Assembly: GCA_947453585.1 (NCBI GenBank)
Contig: CANGHQ010000001.1
Location: forward strand, 1-34,030
Direction of reading: 5' to 3'
DNA: 34,030 bases
DNA from: Burkholderiales bacterium
GTDB taxonomy: Bacteria; Pseudomonadota; Gammaproteobacteria; Burkholderiales; Burkholderiaceae_C
The notes under the pieces: generated by a model
The model's input: the letters and a program-made list of their open reading frames with translations, nothing else
Told to the model about the DNA's origin: nothing
Database searches by the model: none
Program-made: the position numbers and the translations under genes
Shown here: positions 7,081 to 15,354 of the stretch, piece by piece
Numbering within the stretch: the stretch's first letter is position 1
How the letters are laid out: every line of letters begins with the position of its first letter

Positions 7081-7557
7081 TTATGCGAGGCGCAGGTTCA
7101 TGACCAGGGCGTCTTCGCGCTGGCCGTGGCCGCTGGCATAGTAGTTTTTGCGCTGGCCGACTTGGCGAAAGCCATGGCGCTCATACACCTGGCGCGCCCG
7201 GGTGTTGCCCACGCGCACTTCCAGCCACAGAAATTCGGCGTTTTGGCCGCGCGCCCAAATACCCAGCGCGTCCAGCATCAGGTGCGCCCAACCCTGGCCC
7301 TGAAAGTCTGGCGCCACCGTGATGTTGAGCAAATGCACTTCGTCCACGCCCTTCATGGCCACGAAATAGCCCAGGATGGTGGTCTCAGCCATCAAGATTT
7401 GCGCCTGGTAGCCGCTGTGCAGCACGTCGTTGAAGTTGGCGCGGTTCCAGGGGTGGGCGTAGGCGCGGTTTTCTACCTCCAGCACGGCGGCCAGGCGCTC
7501 CGTGCCCAGGGGCTCAAAACGCACCTCAGGGCGGTCGCTGGCCAGGGCCTTAGGCAT
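7081..7557 (-). CDS. rimI: Ribosomal protein S18 alanine N-acetyltransferase
   Basis: 158-residue single GNAT domain. The acetyl-CoA loop is 'PDFQGQGWAHLML' at about 83-95 (Q/RxxGxG/A), preceded by 'HLLNITVAP' and followed by 'NTRARQVYERHGF' at about 118-130, all standard in RimI. RimI acetylates the N-terminal alanine of ribosomal protein S18. The start at 7557 overlaps the end of tsaB by 8 bases, implying translational coupling; tsaB-rimI adjacency is common in proteobacteria. The longer open frame to 7998 is tsaB read in another frame. Confidence 0.93.
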   Translation of the reverse strand: MPKALASDRPEVRFEPLGTERLAAVLEVENRAYAHPWNRANFNDVLHSGYQAQILMAETTILGYFVAMKGVDEVHLLNITVAPDFQGQGWAHLMLDALGIWARGQNAEFLWLEVRVGNTRARQVYERHGFRQVGQRKNYYASGHGQREDALVMNLRLA

Positions 7558-8323
7558 GGGCGCTGGGGCTGGCGTTGCGGGCCAGCAGTTGTTCTTTTTC
7601 GGCTTTTTCGGCAGCGCGCTCGACCGTGGTTTTTGCCACCTTGTCGCGCACATACAGCGGCAGCGCCTGGCTGGCAGGCACCGCATGGCCCGCAGCCAGC
7701 AGCGCCGGAGCGAGTTGCAGCATGGCTGCAGCCGTGGGCAAGGCCGCAACGCAAGGCAGCGCGCTTGGGGCACGCAGACGGTCAGCGTACACGCCAAACA
7801 CATTGCCCGCCCAGGCGTGCCAACCACTGGCGGGCGGCAACAGCGCCCAGTGCGCCAGGTCTTCGGGCGCCACCAAACAAGGGGCTTGCAGCGTGGTCCA
7901 CAACGCGCCGTCAAAGGCATAGGTGGCGGCATAAATCTCGTCCATGCGCGCGTCGAGCAAGGCGGTGATCTGGCCCTGCTGCGCGTCGGGCGCCGCATCC
8001 AGGCGCGCGGCCTGTGCTAGCGCCAGCAACGAGGGCACCGGCAATACCGGCACGTTGGCGCCAAAAGCCAGCCCTTGTGCCACCGAACACGCCGTGCGCA
8101 AGCCGGTAAACGAGCCCGGTCCACTGCCAAAGCAAATAGCGTCGAGTTCGGCCAGGTGCAAGTCTGCTTGGCCAAGTAAATCCATCACGTTGCCGATCAG
8201 GCTGCTGGACGCCTGCGCGCCGCCGGGGCCGTTGCTGTGCCAAACCTTCCCTGGCCCGCCGTCTTGGCGTGACACCGCGATAGACAGCGCGTCGGTGCTG
8301 GTGTCAAAAGCGAGCAGATTCAT
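7550..8323 (-). CDS. tsaB: tRNA t6A biosynthesis protein TsaB
   Basis: 257 residues, an ASKHA-fold pseudo-peptidase of the TsaB/YeaZ family that scaffolds TsaD in making N6-threonylcarbamoyladenosine on ANN-decoding tRNAs. Signatures: 'LLAFDTSTDALSIAV' at the N-terminus, 'GGAQASSSLI' where the family has the H-S region, 'CFGSGPGSFTGLR' at about 72-84 and 'PLYVRDKVAKTT' near the C-terminus. The ATG at 8323 overlaps the stop of the upstream EamA gene as ATGA, and its end overlaps rimI by 8 bases. The C-terminal tail 'VERAAEKAEKEQLLARN' is a charged helix extension. Confidence 0.95.
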   Translation of the reverse strand: MNLLAFDTSTDALSIAVSRQDGGPGKVWHSNGPGGAQASSSLIGNVMDLLGQADLHLAELDAICFGSGPGSFTGLRTACSVAQGLAFGANVPVLPVPSLLALAQAARLDAAPDAQQGQITALLDARMDEIYAATYAFDGALWTTLQAPCLVAPEDLAHWALLPPASGWHAWAGNVFGVYADRLRAPSALPCVAALPTAAAMLQLAPALLAAGHAVPASQALPLYVRDKVAKTTVERAAEKAEKEQLLARNASPSAHA

Positions 8324-9339
8324 GGCGCAGCCTTGAGCACGGGGGCCAGCACCGGGCGCGCAGCCACCTTGCGCACGCCAAACACAATGCCCGCGCTCAC
8401 CAGCGCCAGCCCGGCCAGCACGTTCCAGGGCAGGGGTTCGCCCAAGACCAGCGCTGCCGACACCGCCGACAAGCCCGGCACCACGGCCGTGATCATGGTG
8501 GAGCGCACCGGGCCAAAGTGCTGGATCATCTTGGTAAAGCCAATGCCGGACACCACCACCGAGCCCACGCCCTGAAACGCCATTTGGAACAGCACTTCGC
8601 GCCAAGGCGCGGTAAACACGTGGCCTGCCACCCACCCGCCCAAGACCAGCACGGTGTAGATGGGAACGTAGACCACAAAGGCCATGGCGGTGACGGCAAT
8701 GGTGGCGCGCACCGCGTCCAGGGCGTAGCGGCGCACCAGCACGCTGTAGACCGACCAGGCCATGGCGGCGCTGATAAACAGCAAGTCGCCACGCCAGACG
8801 CCGCTGCCGTCAAAGGCGTGCAGCAGGCTCGCGCCCCCCACCAGCACGTCGCCACCCACAATCAGCGCCAGCCCCAGCGCCCGGCCCCAGCTAATGCGGT
8901 CGCCCAGCAGCAGCAGCGCCAGCAGCGTGGTCCACAGCGGCAGACTGCCGGGCAGCAGCACCGAGGCGTGCGCCGCCGGGGCAAACACAAAGCCGCTGTA
9001 GGCCAGCATGGCGTACAACAAACCACCAAAAATACCCACCCGCACCGTAATGGGCAGCGGCAGCGGCGACAAGCCTCCCAGTGAACCGGCGCCCTGCCCG
9101 GCCAGACGCGCGCGGCGCGACAGCCACCAGCCCCAGGGCAACAGCACTAGGCCAGCGCCCCACAAGCGGGCGTACACGATGTCAAACGGGCCCAGCGAGC
9201 CGCCGCGCGCCGGGTCGGCCGAGGCGCGGGCGATCACGATGAACGAAGTCCAGATCGCCACGGTGACCACCGCAGCCAGCAGGCCCACGGCGCGGGGCGA
9301 GAGGCGGCTGGCGTGTGCTGCAGGGGCGGGAGAAGTCAT
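8320..9339 (-). CDS. EamA (DMT superfamily) inner-membrane transporter
   Basis: 339 residues with about ten hydrophobic segments and the internal duplication typical of EamA permeases; for example 'GIFGGLLYAMLAYSGFVFAPAAHASVLLPGSLPLWTTLLA' has the end-of-repeat pattern seen in the family. The substrate cannot be told from sequence. The ATG at 9339 is preceded at six bases by GATAAT, within the palindrome CGATAATCG, so transcription may start at or next to the start codon. It overlaps tsaB by four bases and is first in a four-gene operon, although a metabolite exporter has no known tie to t6A synthesis. Confidence 0.88.
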   Translation of the reverse strand: MTSPAPAAHASRLSPRAVGLLAAVVTVAIWTSFIVIARASADPARGGSLGPFDIVYARLWGAGLVLLPWGWWLSRRARLAGQGAGSLGGLSPLPLPITVRVGIFGGLLYAMLAYSGFVFAPAAHASVLLPGSLPLWTTLLALLLLGDRISWGRALGLALIVGGDVLVGGASLLHAFDGSGVWRGDLLFISAAMAWSVYSVLVRRYALDAVRATIAVTAMAFVVYVPIYTVLVLGGWVAGHVFTAPWREVLFQMAFQGVGSVVVSGIGFTKMIQHFGPVRSTMITAVVPGLSAVSAALVLGEPLPWNVLAGLALVSAGIVFGVRKVAARPVLAPVLKAAP

Positions 9340-9343
9340 GCCG

Positions 9344-9352
9344 CGATTATCG
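9344..9352 (-). promoter_or_regulatory. CGATAATCG palindrome / -10 element abutting eamA start
   Basis: The minus strand reads CGATAATCG, with GATAAT at 9351-9346 separated by six bases from the ATG at 9339. The same 9-mer stands in front of the divergent dacB. As a -10 box it would place the transcript start at the start codon (leaderless). No clear -35 hexamer is visible. Confidence 0.45.
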
Positions 9353-9358
9353 ACGCAG

Positions 9359-9398
9359 GCCCCGCAGACAAGATCGCCGGGCCCGTCGCCTGCGGGGC
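9359..9398. repeat. Inverted repeat in the eamA-dacB divergent region
   Basis: GCCCCGCAG (9359-9367) and CTGCGGGGC (9390-9398) are perfect 9-bp inverted arms with a 22-base centre that includes CGGGCCCG. This is a possible operator shared by the two divergent genes, or a hairpin; nothing ties it to a named regulator. Confidence 0.45.
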
Positions 9399-9460
9399 AG
9401 CAGCGAACCGGCGAGCGCGTGGTTAATGGGCTGCTACAAGGTGCCACCCCCACTGCGGCA

Positions 9461-9471
9461 CCGATAATCGG
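9461..9471 (+). promoter_or_regulatory. CCGATAATCGG palindrome / -10 element abutting dacB start
   Basis: GATAAT at 9463-9468 is followed by seven bases and then the dacB ATG at 9476, placing the expected transcript start at the ATG itself. There is no Shine-Dalgarno in the remaining leader, which fits a leaderless mRNA. Confidence 0.45.
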
Positions 9472-9475
9472 ACTT

Positions 9476-10897
9476 ATGTTTTTACGCCGCCTGCTGATGT
9501 TTACCTTGTGCTGCGGCTGCGCACTGGCACAGGCGCAAATTCCAGCCTCGGTAGATGCCGAACTGGCCCGCGCCAAAGTGCCGCGCGACGCGGTGGCGCT
9601 CTTGGTGCTAGACGCGCAAAACCCCGGCGCCACCCCGCGCCTGAGCCACCGCGCAGGCGTGCCCATGCAGAGCGCCTCGGTCATCAAGCTCGTCACCACC
9701 TTTGCAGCGCTGGAACTGCTGGGCCCCGCCTATACCTGGAGCACGCCGGTGTACGTGGACGGCACGGTGCGGGACGGGGTGCTGCAAGGCAATGTGTACA
9801 TCCAGGGCCAGGGCGACCCCAAGCTGGTGCTAGAGCGCCTGTGGCTGCTGCTGCACCGGCTGCAGGGTTTTGGCATCCAACGCATCCAGGGCGACATCGT
9901 GCTCGACCGCAGCGCCTTTGCGCCAGACGCATCCGACCCCGGCGCCTTTGACGGCGAGCCGCTGCGCCCCTACAACGCCAGCCCGGACGCGCTGCTGATC
10001 AATTACAAATCGGTGCTGATGGGCTTTACCCCCGACCCGCAGCGCCGCGTAGCCCATGTGCAGATTGACCCGCCGCTGTGGGGCGTGCAAACCCAAGACA
10101 CGGTGCCGCTGATCGGCGGCGCCTGCGGCGACTACCGGGGTGCGCTCAAAGCCTCGCTCAGTGACCCGGCGCGCATCCGCTTTGCTGGTGGCTACCCGGC
10201 AGAGTGCGGAGAAAAAGTCTGGCCCGTGGCCTATGCCGACCCGGCAACTTTCGCGCCGCGCGCCGTGCAGGGCCTGTGGCTCAGCATGGGCGGCCAGCTC
10301 AGCGGCGCGGTGCGCTACGGCCAAGTGCCCGCCCCCTTGCTGGCCGGAGCGCCCACGCTGGAGCTGCGTTCGCCGCCCTTGGCCGAAATCGTTCGGGACA
10401 TCAACAAATACAGTAATAACGTGATGGCGCAGCAGCTGTTTTTGACGCTGGGGCGCGAAGGCAGCGGTGCGGTCGCCACACTGGACAGCGCACGCGCCGT
10501 GGTGGAACGCTGGTGGCAAACCCGCATCAGCGCCACCGAGCCGCTAGAGCTGGACAAGGGCTCTGGCCTGTCGCGCCAAGAACGCATCAGCGCGCGCGCC
10601 CTGGGCCTGCTGCTGCAAACCGCCTACCGCTCGCCGCTCATGCCCGAGCTGATGGCTTCGCTGCCCATCAGCGGCGTGGACGGCACGCTCAAACGCGCCA
10701 AAGTGGCCAGCACCGGCAGAGCGCACCTGAAAACGGGCAGCCTGAACGGCGTAAGCGCCATTGCCGGCTATGTGCACAGCGCCAGCGGCAAACGCTATGT
10801 GCTGGTCGCCCTGGCCAACCACCCAAACGCCCACGCCGCCCGCGCCGCCTTTGACGCGCTGGTGGACTGGGCGGCCCAAGATACCGAAGGAAATTAA
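9476..10897 (+). CDS. dacB: D-alanyl-D-alanine carboxypeptidase/endopeptidase (PBP4)
   Basis: 473-residue periplasmic class C penicillin-binding protein (peptidase S13). A signal peptide ends near residue 21 ('LCCGCALAQAQ'). The catalytic motifs are present: SxxK as S68-V-I-K71, SxN as S313-N-N315 in 'KYSNNVMAQQ', and K419-T-G421 in 'LKTGSL'. The large insert between the first two motifs is characteristic of PBP4. It trims pentapeptides and cleaves D-Ala-mDAP cross-links in the periplasm. The ATG at 9476 begins the signal peptide; the open frame extending to 9008 runs through the divergent gene and is not coding. Its stop overlaps the SemiSWEET start (TAATG). Confidence 0.95.
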   Translation: MFLRRLLMFTLCCGCALAQAQIPASVDAELARAKVPRDAVALLVLDAQNPGATPRLSHRAGVPMQSASVIKLVTTFAALELLGPAYTWSTPVYVDGTVRDGVLQGNVYIQGQGDPKLVLERLWLLLHRLQGFGIQRIQGDIVLDRSAFAPDASDPGAFDGEPLRPYNASPDALLINYKSVLMGFTPDPQRRVAHVQIDPPLWGVQTQDTVPLIGGACGDYRGALKASLSDPARIRFAGGYPAECGEKVWPVAYADPATFAPRAVQGLWLSMGGQLSGAVRYGQVPAPLLAGAPTLELRSPPLAEIVRDINKYSNNVMAQQLFLTLGREGSGAVATLDSARAVVERWWQTRISATEPLELDKGSGLSRQERISARALGLLLQTAYRSPLMPELMASLPISGVDGTLKRAKVASTGRAHLKTGSLNGVSAIAGYVHSASGKRYVLVALANHPNAHAARAAFDALVDWAAQDTEGN

Positions 10898-11151
10898 TGC
10901 TATTTGCCGATTGGATAGGCACACTCGCCGCCACCCTGACCACCGCCAGCTTTGTGCCCCAGGTGCTGCACACCCTGCGCACCAAGGACGCGAGCGGCAT
11001 TTCCCTGGGCATGTACAGCGCCTTCACGCTGGGCATCTTCCTGTGGCTGGTCTACGGCCTGCTCTTGGACGCCTGGCCGATCATTATTGCCAACGCGATC
11101 ACGGAGGCCTTGGCGATTTGCATTTTGGTGATGAAGCTGCGGTACCGCTGA
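10897..11151 (+). CDS. SemiSWEET-family small membrane transporter
   Basis: 84 residues and three hydrophobic helices, the size of bacterial SemiSWEETs, which dimerise to make a sugar pore. The first helix carries the PQ-loop motif: 'TTASFVPQVLHTLRTKDASGIS' spans about residues 15-36, with Pro-Gln at 21-22. The second segment reads 'YSAFTLGIFLWLVYGLLL', with the usual 'WLVYG'. The start codon overlaps the dacB stop by one base (TAATG), so translation is coupled. The substrate cannot be assigned from sequence. Confidence 0.88.
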   Translation: MLFADWIGTLAATLTTASFVPQVLHTLRTKDASGISLGMYSAFTLGIFLWLVYGLLLDAWPIIIANAITEALAICILVMKLRYR

Positions 11152-11164
11152 GGGCTAGTGCGCC

Positions 11165-11977
11165 TTACGCCCCGCAACACTTCTTGAACTTCTTGCCGCT
11201 ACCGCAGGAACACGGGTCGTTGCGCCCGGGGCCTTCGACTTTGCGCACGGTTTCCACCCGGGGGCCGATGCCGCGCCACAGTTCAAACAGATCGTAGACC
11301 GCCCACACCGCGTCGGCAAATGCGTCTACGCGGGCCTGGCTCATGCTCGGGGGGGAGTCGTCGCTGAACGGGGCCACCTCGATGGGGCCGGTGTCGTCTT
11401 CCGTCAGGGCCACCATGGATTCGAGCGCAGCGTCGAGCCACTTGGAGGCTTCTTTGTCGCGCGGGGCGGCCCATTCTTCGGGCCAGTTTTCGACGGCAAA
11501 CATAAAGCCCAGCGCCCAGACCTGGCCAAAAGAGGGAATAGCGTCGTCACCCCAATCGGCGCGATCGGCCTCGGGTAGCGATGCGATGGCACCGCGCACG
11601 TCCATCACCTCGGGCTGGTAGGCGCTTTCTTCGTCCAGCGACTTGGTTCCAGAGGCCAAGCCCGTGGCAATCTCGGCCCAGCGGACGTTCCATATCTCCA
11701 TAAAGCGCGCGCGCTGGGCGGCGTCGGCAAAGCTGCCTTCGTATTCCACCGCAGCATCAACTGGCTCGCTGGCGGGGGCCACACCGAGCAAAAGCTCTAG
11801 GTATTCGTCCGGCGCAATGGCGCGGCGGCAGCACACCAAGGCGGCGAGCACGCCTTCGCAAAACTCCCACTGCGGCGTTTCGTCGTTGCGCGTGCGCAGG
11901 TCGTCGAGGATGGCGTCGATCTCGTCAAACATCTCGGGGGTGACGAGGGCGGGCGTGGGGGTTTGGATGTCTGTCAT
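11165..11977 (-). CDS. YecA/UPF0149 family protein with C-terminal SEC-C zinc motif
   Basis: 270 residues. The N-terminal and central part is a UPF0149/YecA-like acidic helical domain ('FCEGVLAALVCCRRAIAPDEYLELLLG', 'WALGFMFAVENWPEEWA'). The last 20 residues form a SEC-C motif, 'GRNDPCSCGSGKKFKKCC', with the C-x-C-x8-C-C zinc ligands also seen at the SecA C-terminus. Such tails bind ribosomes or SecB in other proteins; the function of this one is not established. The ATG at 11977 begins the recognisable domain; an open frame to 12172 has no coding character. It is convergent with the dacB-SemiSWEET pair. Confidence 0.85.
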   Translation of the reverse strand: MTDIQTPTPALVTPEMFDEIDAILDDLRTRNDETPQWEFCEGVLAALVCCRRAIAPDEYLELLLGVAPASEPVDAAVEYEGSFADAAQRARFMEIWNVRWAEIATGLASGTKSLDEESAYQPEVMDVRGAIASLPEADRADWGDDAIPSFGQVWALGFMFAVENWPEEWAAPRDKEASKWLDAALESMVALTEDDTGPIEVAPFSDDSPPSMSQARVDAFADAVWAVYDLFELWRGIGPRVETVRKVEGPGRNDPCSCGSGKKFKKCCGA

Positions 11978-12346
11978 GCGTGGGCTTAAGGGAATAGAGC
12001 AAAGCGTGGATTGTCGTTCCATCCGCCGCCACAGGCGGCGACGCTGGCATCGCCCCGGCAATACCAGTAACAGGGCCGCAGCCCCCGTGCTTTGCGCCCA
12101 GGTGCCGTTTAGCCGAGACACGCCTGGACTTTGCCGCAATGCAAGCGCAAGAAAAAAGGCTTTGCCCGGCAAGGGTAAATACCAACATTGGCGTCTTGGA
12201 AATCACAATACATTATCAAAAACAGAATCATTGCCATAAACTACGTAACGCACCGCAATACATTTTTCCAACACGCGCACGACCGGCCAAACGCTGACCC
12301 ATCGGGGCCGCCCCTTTCCACCACCCTGTCCACCCGGAGATATCGC
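11978..12346. other. Divergent intergenic region, yecA-like / fadL-like
   Basis: 369 bp without a gene. It contains a strong small hairpin, CGCCGCC-ACA-GGCGGCG (12024-12040), and a relatively AT-rich stretch at about 12195-12270, which is the likely place for the FadL-gene promoter. TTGGAA at 12196 and several A/T hexamers are present, but no pair has good -35/-10 spacing. The fadL leader ends with CGGAGA seven bases before the ATG. Confidence 0.5.
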
Positions 12347-13561
12347 ATGCCCATACCCACCAAACCTTCACGCCTTGCGCCCACGCGCCTGCTCGCCGCA
12401 CTCATCGCCAGCGGTGCCTTGTTCGCCAGCCAGGCGCACGCCATGAACGGCGCGCAACTCGGCGGCTACGGCATCAAGAACGCCGGCATGGGCGGCGCGT
12501 CCATTGCGCTGCCGCTGGACGCGTCCGCCGCTGTGAACAACCCGGCAGGCATGGCCTTTGTGCCGCAGTCGTTTGCCATCAACGTGCTTGTGTTTAACGG
12601 ACAGTCAACCGCCAATACGCCGGCGATTCCCGGCACCCCCATTCCGGCTCAAACCTTTAACGACAACACTACAGTTTCCGCGCCCGAAGGCGGCGCAAAT
12701 TGGGTGATCAGCCCCACCATGACAGCAGGCATTAGTTTGTCGGCTTCTGGCGCCGGGGTGGACTTTGGCAAAACCCTGATTCCGGGCATGCCAGCGGCCA
12801 ACGTGCAGGCCAGCCAAAAGGTGGCGGAAATCATCCCCAGCATTAGCTGGAAAGTGCAGCCCAACCTGGCCCTGGGCATGAGCGTGAACTTTGCGACCCA
12901 GCAGCTGAACTCGCAGGGTTTGGTGGCCCTAACCCCCCTGGGGCCGGCAGAGATTCCCGGCTACGGAACGCAAACGGCCAACGGCATTGGCGCACGCCTG
13001 GGTGTGCAGTGGCAAGCCAGCCCCGAGTTGTCCGTGGGCGCCACCTACAAGTTCAAAACCAATATGAGCCAGTTGGGCGACTACTCCAAAACCATACTGA
13101 AATACAGCGACGGCAAGATTGACCTGCCCTCGGAATACGGCCTGGGCCTGGCGTGGAAAGCGTCACCCACAGTCACCGTGGCGGCAGACTATTTGCGGAT
13201 TGAATACGGCGGCATCAAAGTCAACCAGGATCCTGACGGCCAAGGCTGGAAAGACCAACAGGTGCTGCGCCTGGGCGCGTCTTGGGACCTGAACCCGAGC
13301 TGGACCCTGCGCGGCGGCGTCAGCACCAACACACGCCAGATTGAAAGCGACCGGGCCGCACAAAACATCACATCCCCTGCGGTCAGCAACCTTGCCCTCA
13401 CGGCGGGCGCCACCTTCAAGCTGGACAAGACCTCGGACCTGAGCTTTAGCCTGGAAGGCAACCCATCCACGACCTTGGACGGCACGGGTTCAAGCGCCGG
13501 CTATTCGATCACGGGCAACCGCGTGACCGTGGTGCGCTTTGGTTATCAGCGCAGCTTTTAA
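12347..13561 (+). CDS. FadL/TodX-family outer-membrane transport protein
   Basis: 404 residues. A signal peptide cleaves after 'SQAHA' near residue 32. The mature N-terminus 'MNGAQLGGYGIKNAGMGGASIALPLDASAAVNNPAGMAF' has the FadL hatch signature (G-x-K/R-N-A-x-M-G-G ... DAS-x-x-x-NPAGM). The rest is alternating beta strands of a 14-strand barrel, and the C-terminus ends in Phe ('VVRFGYQRSF'), as outer-membrane proteins do. FadL/TodX channels move hydrophobic compounds such as fatty acids or aromatics across the outer membrane. CGGAGA seven bases before the ATG fixes the start. The PhlG-like gene begins 12 bp after the stop, suggesting the channel admits its substrate. Confidence 0.9.
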   Translation: MPIPTKPSRLAPTRLLAALIASGALFASQAHAMNGAQLGGYGIKNAGMGGASIALPLDASAAVNNPAGMAFVPQSFAINVLVFNGQSTANTPAIPGTPIPAQTFNDNTTVSAPEGGANWVISPTMTAGISLSASGAGVDFGKTLIPGMPAANVQASQKVAEIIPSISWKVQPNLALGMSVNFATQQLNSQGLVALTPLGPAEIPGYGTQTANGIGARLGVQWQASPELSVGATYKFKTNMSQLGDYSKTILKYSDGKIDLPSEYGLGLAWKASPTVTVAADYLRIEYGGIKVNQDPDGQGWKDQQVLRLGASWDLNPSWTLRGGVSTNTRQIESDRAAQNITSPAVSNLALTAGATFKLDKTSDLSFSLEGNPSTTLDGTGSSAGYSITGNRVTVVRFGYQRSF

Positions 13562-13573
13562 GCGCTCACGGAC

Positions 13574-14404
13574 ATGGCTAAGGCCCAACAGCCCGACTTG
13601 CATCTGGGCTACACCGCGCAAGAGCTGGCGAGCAGCCCCTATGCAAAGTTCTTCAAGCCGCGCATGGCGGCGCTGCCCGAGCATGTGCGCGAAGCCGTGG
13701 CCAACGGTGGCCTAGCCCACGAACTCTTGCCGCCGGTGCAAAGCGCGGCCGATCTGCAGGCGCCGGGCTACTGGCCGGTGGAAACCGGCTACACCCTGAG
13801 CCCGGACGGCGCGATTCGCGTGTTTTGCCTGACGCACATGCCCGGTGTGACGCCGGCCATGTGGGACTGGTGGTTTGCCTGGCACGGCAGCGAGGCGCAG
13901 CGCTACAAACTCTGGCACCCGCAGGCCCATGTGCATGTCGCCTGGCAAGACGGGCGCGCGGACCTGGCGCATTACATCGGGCGCGTGTCCAAGGTGGTGG
14001 AGTTTGTGGGCCCGAGCCGTCTTGATCTGGACATCCGCTTTGTGGCTCCGGCCAGTCTGGGCCTAGACGAAGCGCGCCTGCGGGCCGACGGCCAAGTGGC
14101 CATTTGCGCCCGCGGCGCGCTCAGTGGCACGCCGCTGGAAACCGGCTGGCTGGTGCACCAGCTGCGTACGGTGCCCGGCGGCTGCGAAATGCGCTCGCGT
14201 TTCTGGCTGGGCGGCGACAACCTGCGCCCGCGCGGCATGCCCGGCGCAATGGGGAAAATAGTGTCGCGCTTGGCCGCGCGCTTGCAGCCCCTGGCCCTGA
14301 CGCAATCGCAAGAGTTGATGGTGCATTGCGCGCAAGAGATGAACCACCTGGCCGCCGTCTTGCCCGGCATTTACCAGGCGTTTGGCACGGACGCGGCGGT
14401 TTAG
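13574..14404 (+). CDS. DAPG-hydrolase (PhlG) family protein
   Basis: 276-residue soluble protein resembling the 2,4-diacetylphloroglucinol hydrolase family, zinc enzymes that cleave the C-C bond of DAPG to release acetate. Seen: 'MWDWWFAWHGSEAQRYKLWHP' (about 96-116), where PhlG carries its first zinc His, and 'HCAQEMNHL' (251-259), where His251 and Glu255 have the His-x3-Glu spacing of the PhlG ligands H270/E274. His115 and Glu143 are my candidates for the other two ligands. The true substrate may be another acylated phenol, diketone or lipid-like compound. It follows the FadL-type channel by 12 bp in the same direction, so the two probably form an uptake-plus-hydrolysis unit. Its stop overlaps the convergent livM stop by four bases. 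Confidence 0.75.
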   Translation: MAKAQQPDLHLGYTAQELASSPYAKFFKPRMAALPEHVREAVANGGLAHELLPPVQSAADLQAPGYWPVETGYTLSPDGAIRVFCLTHMPGVTPAMWDWWFAWHGSEAQRYKLWHPQAHVHVAWQDGRADLAHYIGRVSKVVEFVGPSRLDLDIRFVAPASLGLDEARLRADGQVAICARGALSGTPLETGWLVHQLRTVPGGCEMRSRFWLGGDNLRPRGMPGAMGKIVSRLAARLQPLALTQSQELMVHCAQEMNHLAAVLPGIYQAFGTDAAV

Positions 14405-15354
14405 GCTTTGGGTTTACGAGACTGCCAGGCCAGCAGTTCGCCCACAAAGCCTTTGCGAAACGCCACCACGCAGACGACAAAGATGCCGCCAATGATGACG
14501 TTGATCCACGAGCCCACCTGATCGGCCAAAAAGTTTTGCAGGCCGATGATGGTGAACGCGCCCACCACCGGGCCGGCAAAGGTGCCCATGCCGCCCAGGA
14601 GCGTCATCAGCACCACTTCGCCGGAGAGCGACCAGTGCGCGTCTGACAGGGTGGCAAAGCCCAGCACCAGGCATTTCATGGCGCCGCCTAATCCCGCCAG
14701 CGCAGTGGACATGACAAAGGCCAGCAGCTTGTAACGGTCCACGTCGTAGCCCAGCGAAATGGCACGCGGCTCGTTCTCACGAATCGCCTTGAGCACCTGG
14801 CCGTAAGGTGAATGCACGATGCGGATGATGGCCAGAAACACCGCCACAAACACCGCCAGCACCACGTAGTACAGCACCCGGTCGTCCGCCAGCGACAGCA
14901 CGCCAAACAGCATGCCGCGCGGCACGCCTTGCAAGCCGTCTTCACCACCGGTAAAGGGCGCTTGCAGGAACACGAAGTAAATCATCTGCGCCATGGCCAG
15001 CGTGACCATGGCAAAGTAAATGCCCTGGCGGCGAATGGCGATCAGCCCCACCACCAAGCCACAAGCCGCGGCCACCGCGGTGCCCGCCAGCACGCCCAAC
15101 TCGGGCGACCAACCTTGGCTGCGCACCAGCCAGCCGGTGGCATACGCCGCCGCACCCAAATAGGCCGCATGGCCAAAAGACAGCAAGCCGGTGTAGCCCA
15201 GCAGCAAATTAAAGGCGCAGGCAAAGATGGCGTAGCACAGCGCCTTCATCATGAACACCGGGTACAGGCCGATAAAGGGCGCGGCCAGCAGCACGGCCAG
15301 GCCCAACCAGAGGGCAATATGGCTGCGTCGCGAAAGTGAGGTCGCAGCGTTCAT
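14401..15354 (-). CDS. livM: Branched-chain-type ABC transporter permease LivM
   Basis: 317-residue inner-membrane permease with about 8-10 hydrophobic helices. The LivM signature 'GIYFAMVTLAMAQMIYFVFL' and the EAA-type loop 'VLKAIRENEPRAISLGYDVDRYK' (contact with the ATPase) are visible. It pairs with LivH to form the channel. The start overlaps the livH stop as TAATG, so translation is coupled. It is the last gene of the livGFKHM unit and ends convergently on the PhlG-like gene. Confidence 0.93.
   Translation of the reverse strand: MNAATSLSRRSHIALWLGLAVLLAAPFIGLYPVFMMKALCYAIFACAFNLLLGYTGLLSFGHAAYLGAAAYATGWLVRSQGWSPELGVLAGTAVAAACGLVVGLIAIRRQGIYFAMVTLAMAQMIYFVFLQAPFTGGEDGLQGVPRGMLFGVLSLADDRVLYYVVLAVFVAVFLAIIRIVHSPYGQVLKAIRENEPRAISLGYDVDRYKLLAFVMSTALAGLGGAMKCLVLGFATLSDAHWSLSGEVVLMTLLGGMGTFAGPVVGAFTIIGLQNFLADQVGSWINVIIGGIFVVCVVAFRKGFVGELLAWQSRKPKA

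Noticed and set aside
9008..9475. N-terminal extension of DacB
   Set aside because: It overlaps the divergent eamA gene and would bury the signal peptide, which begins cleanly at 9476.
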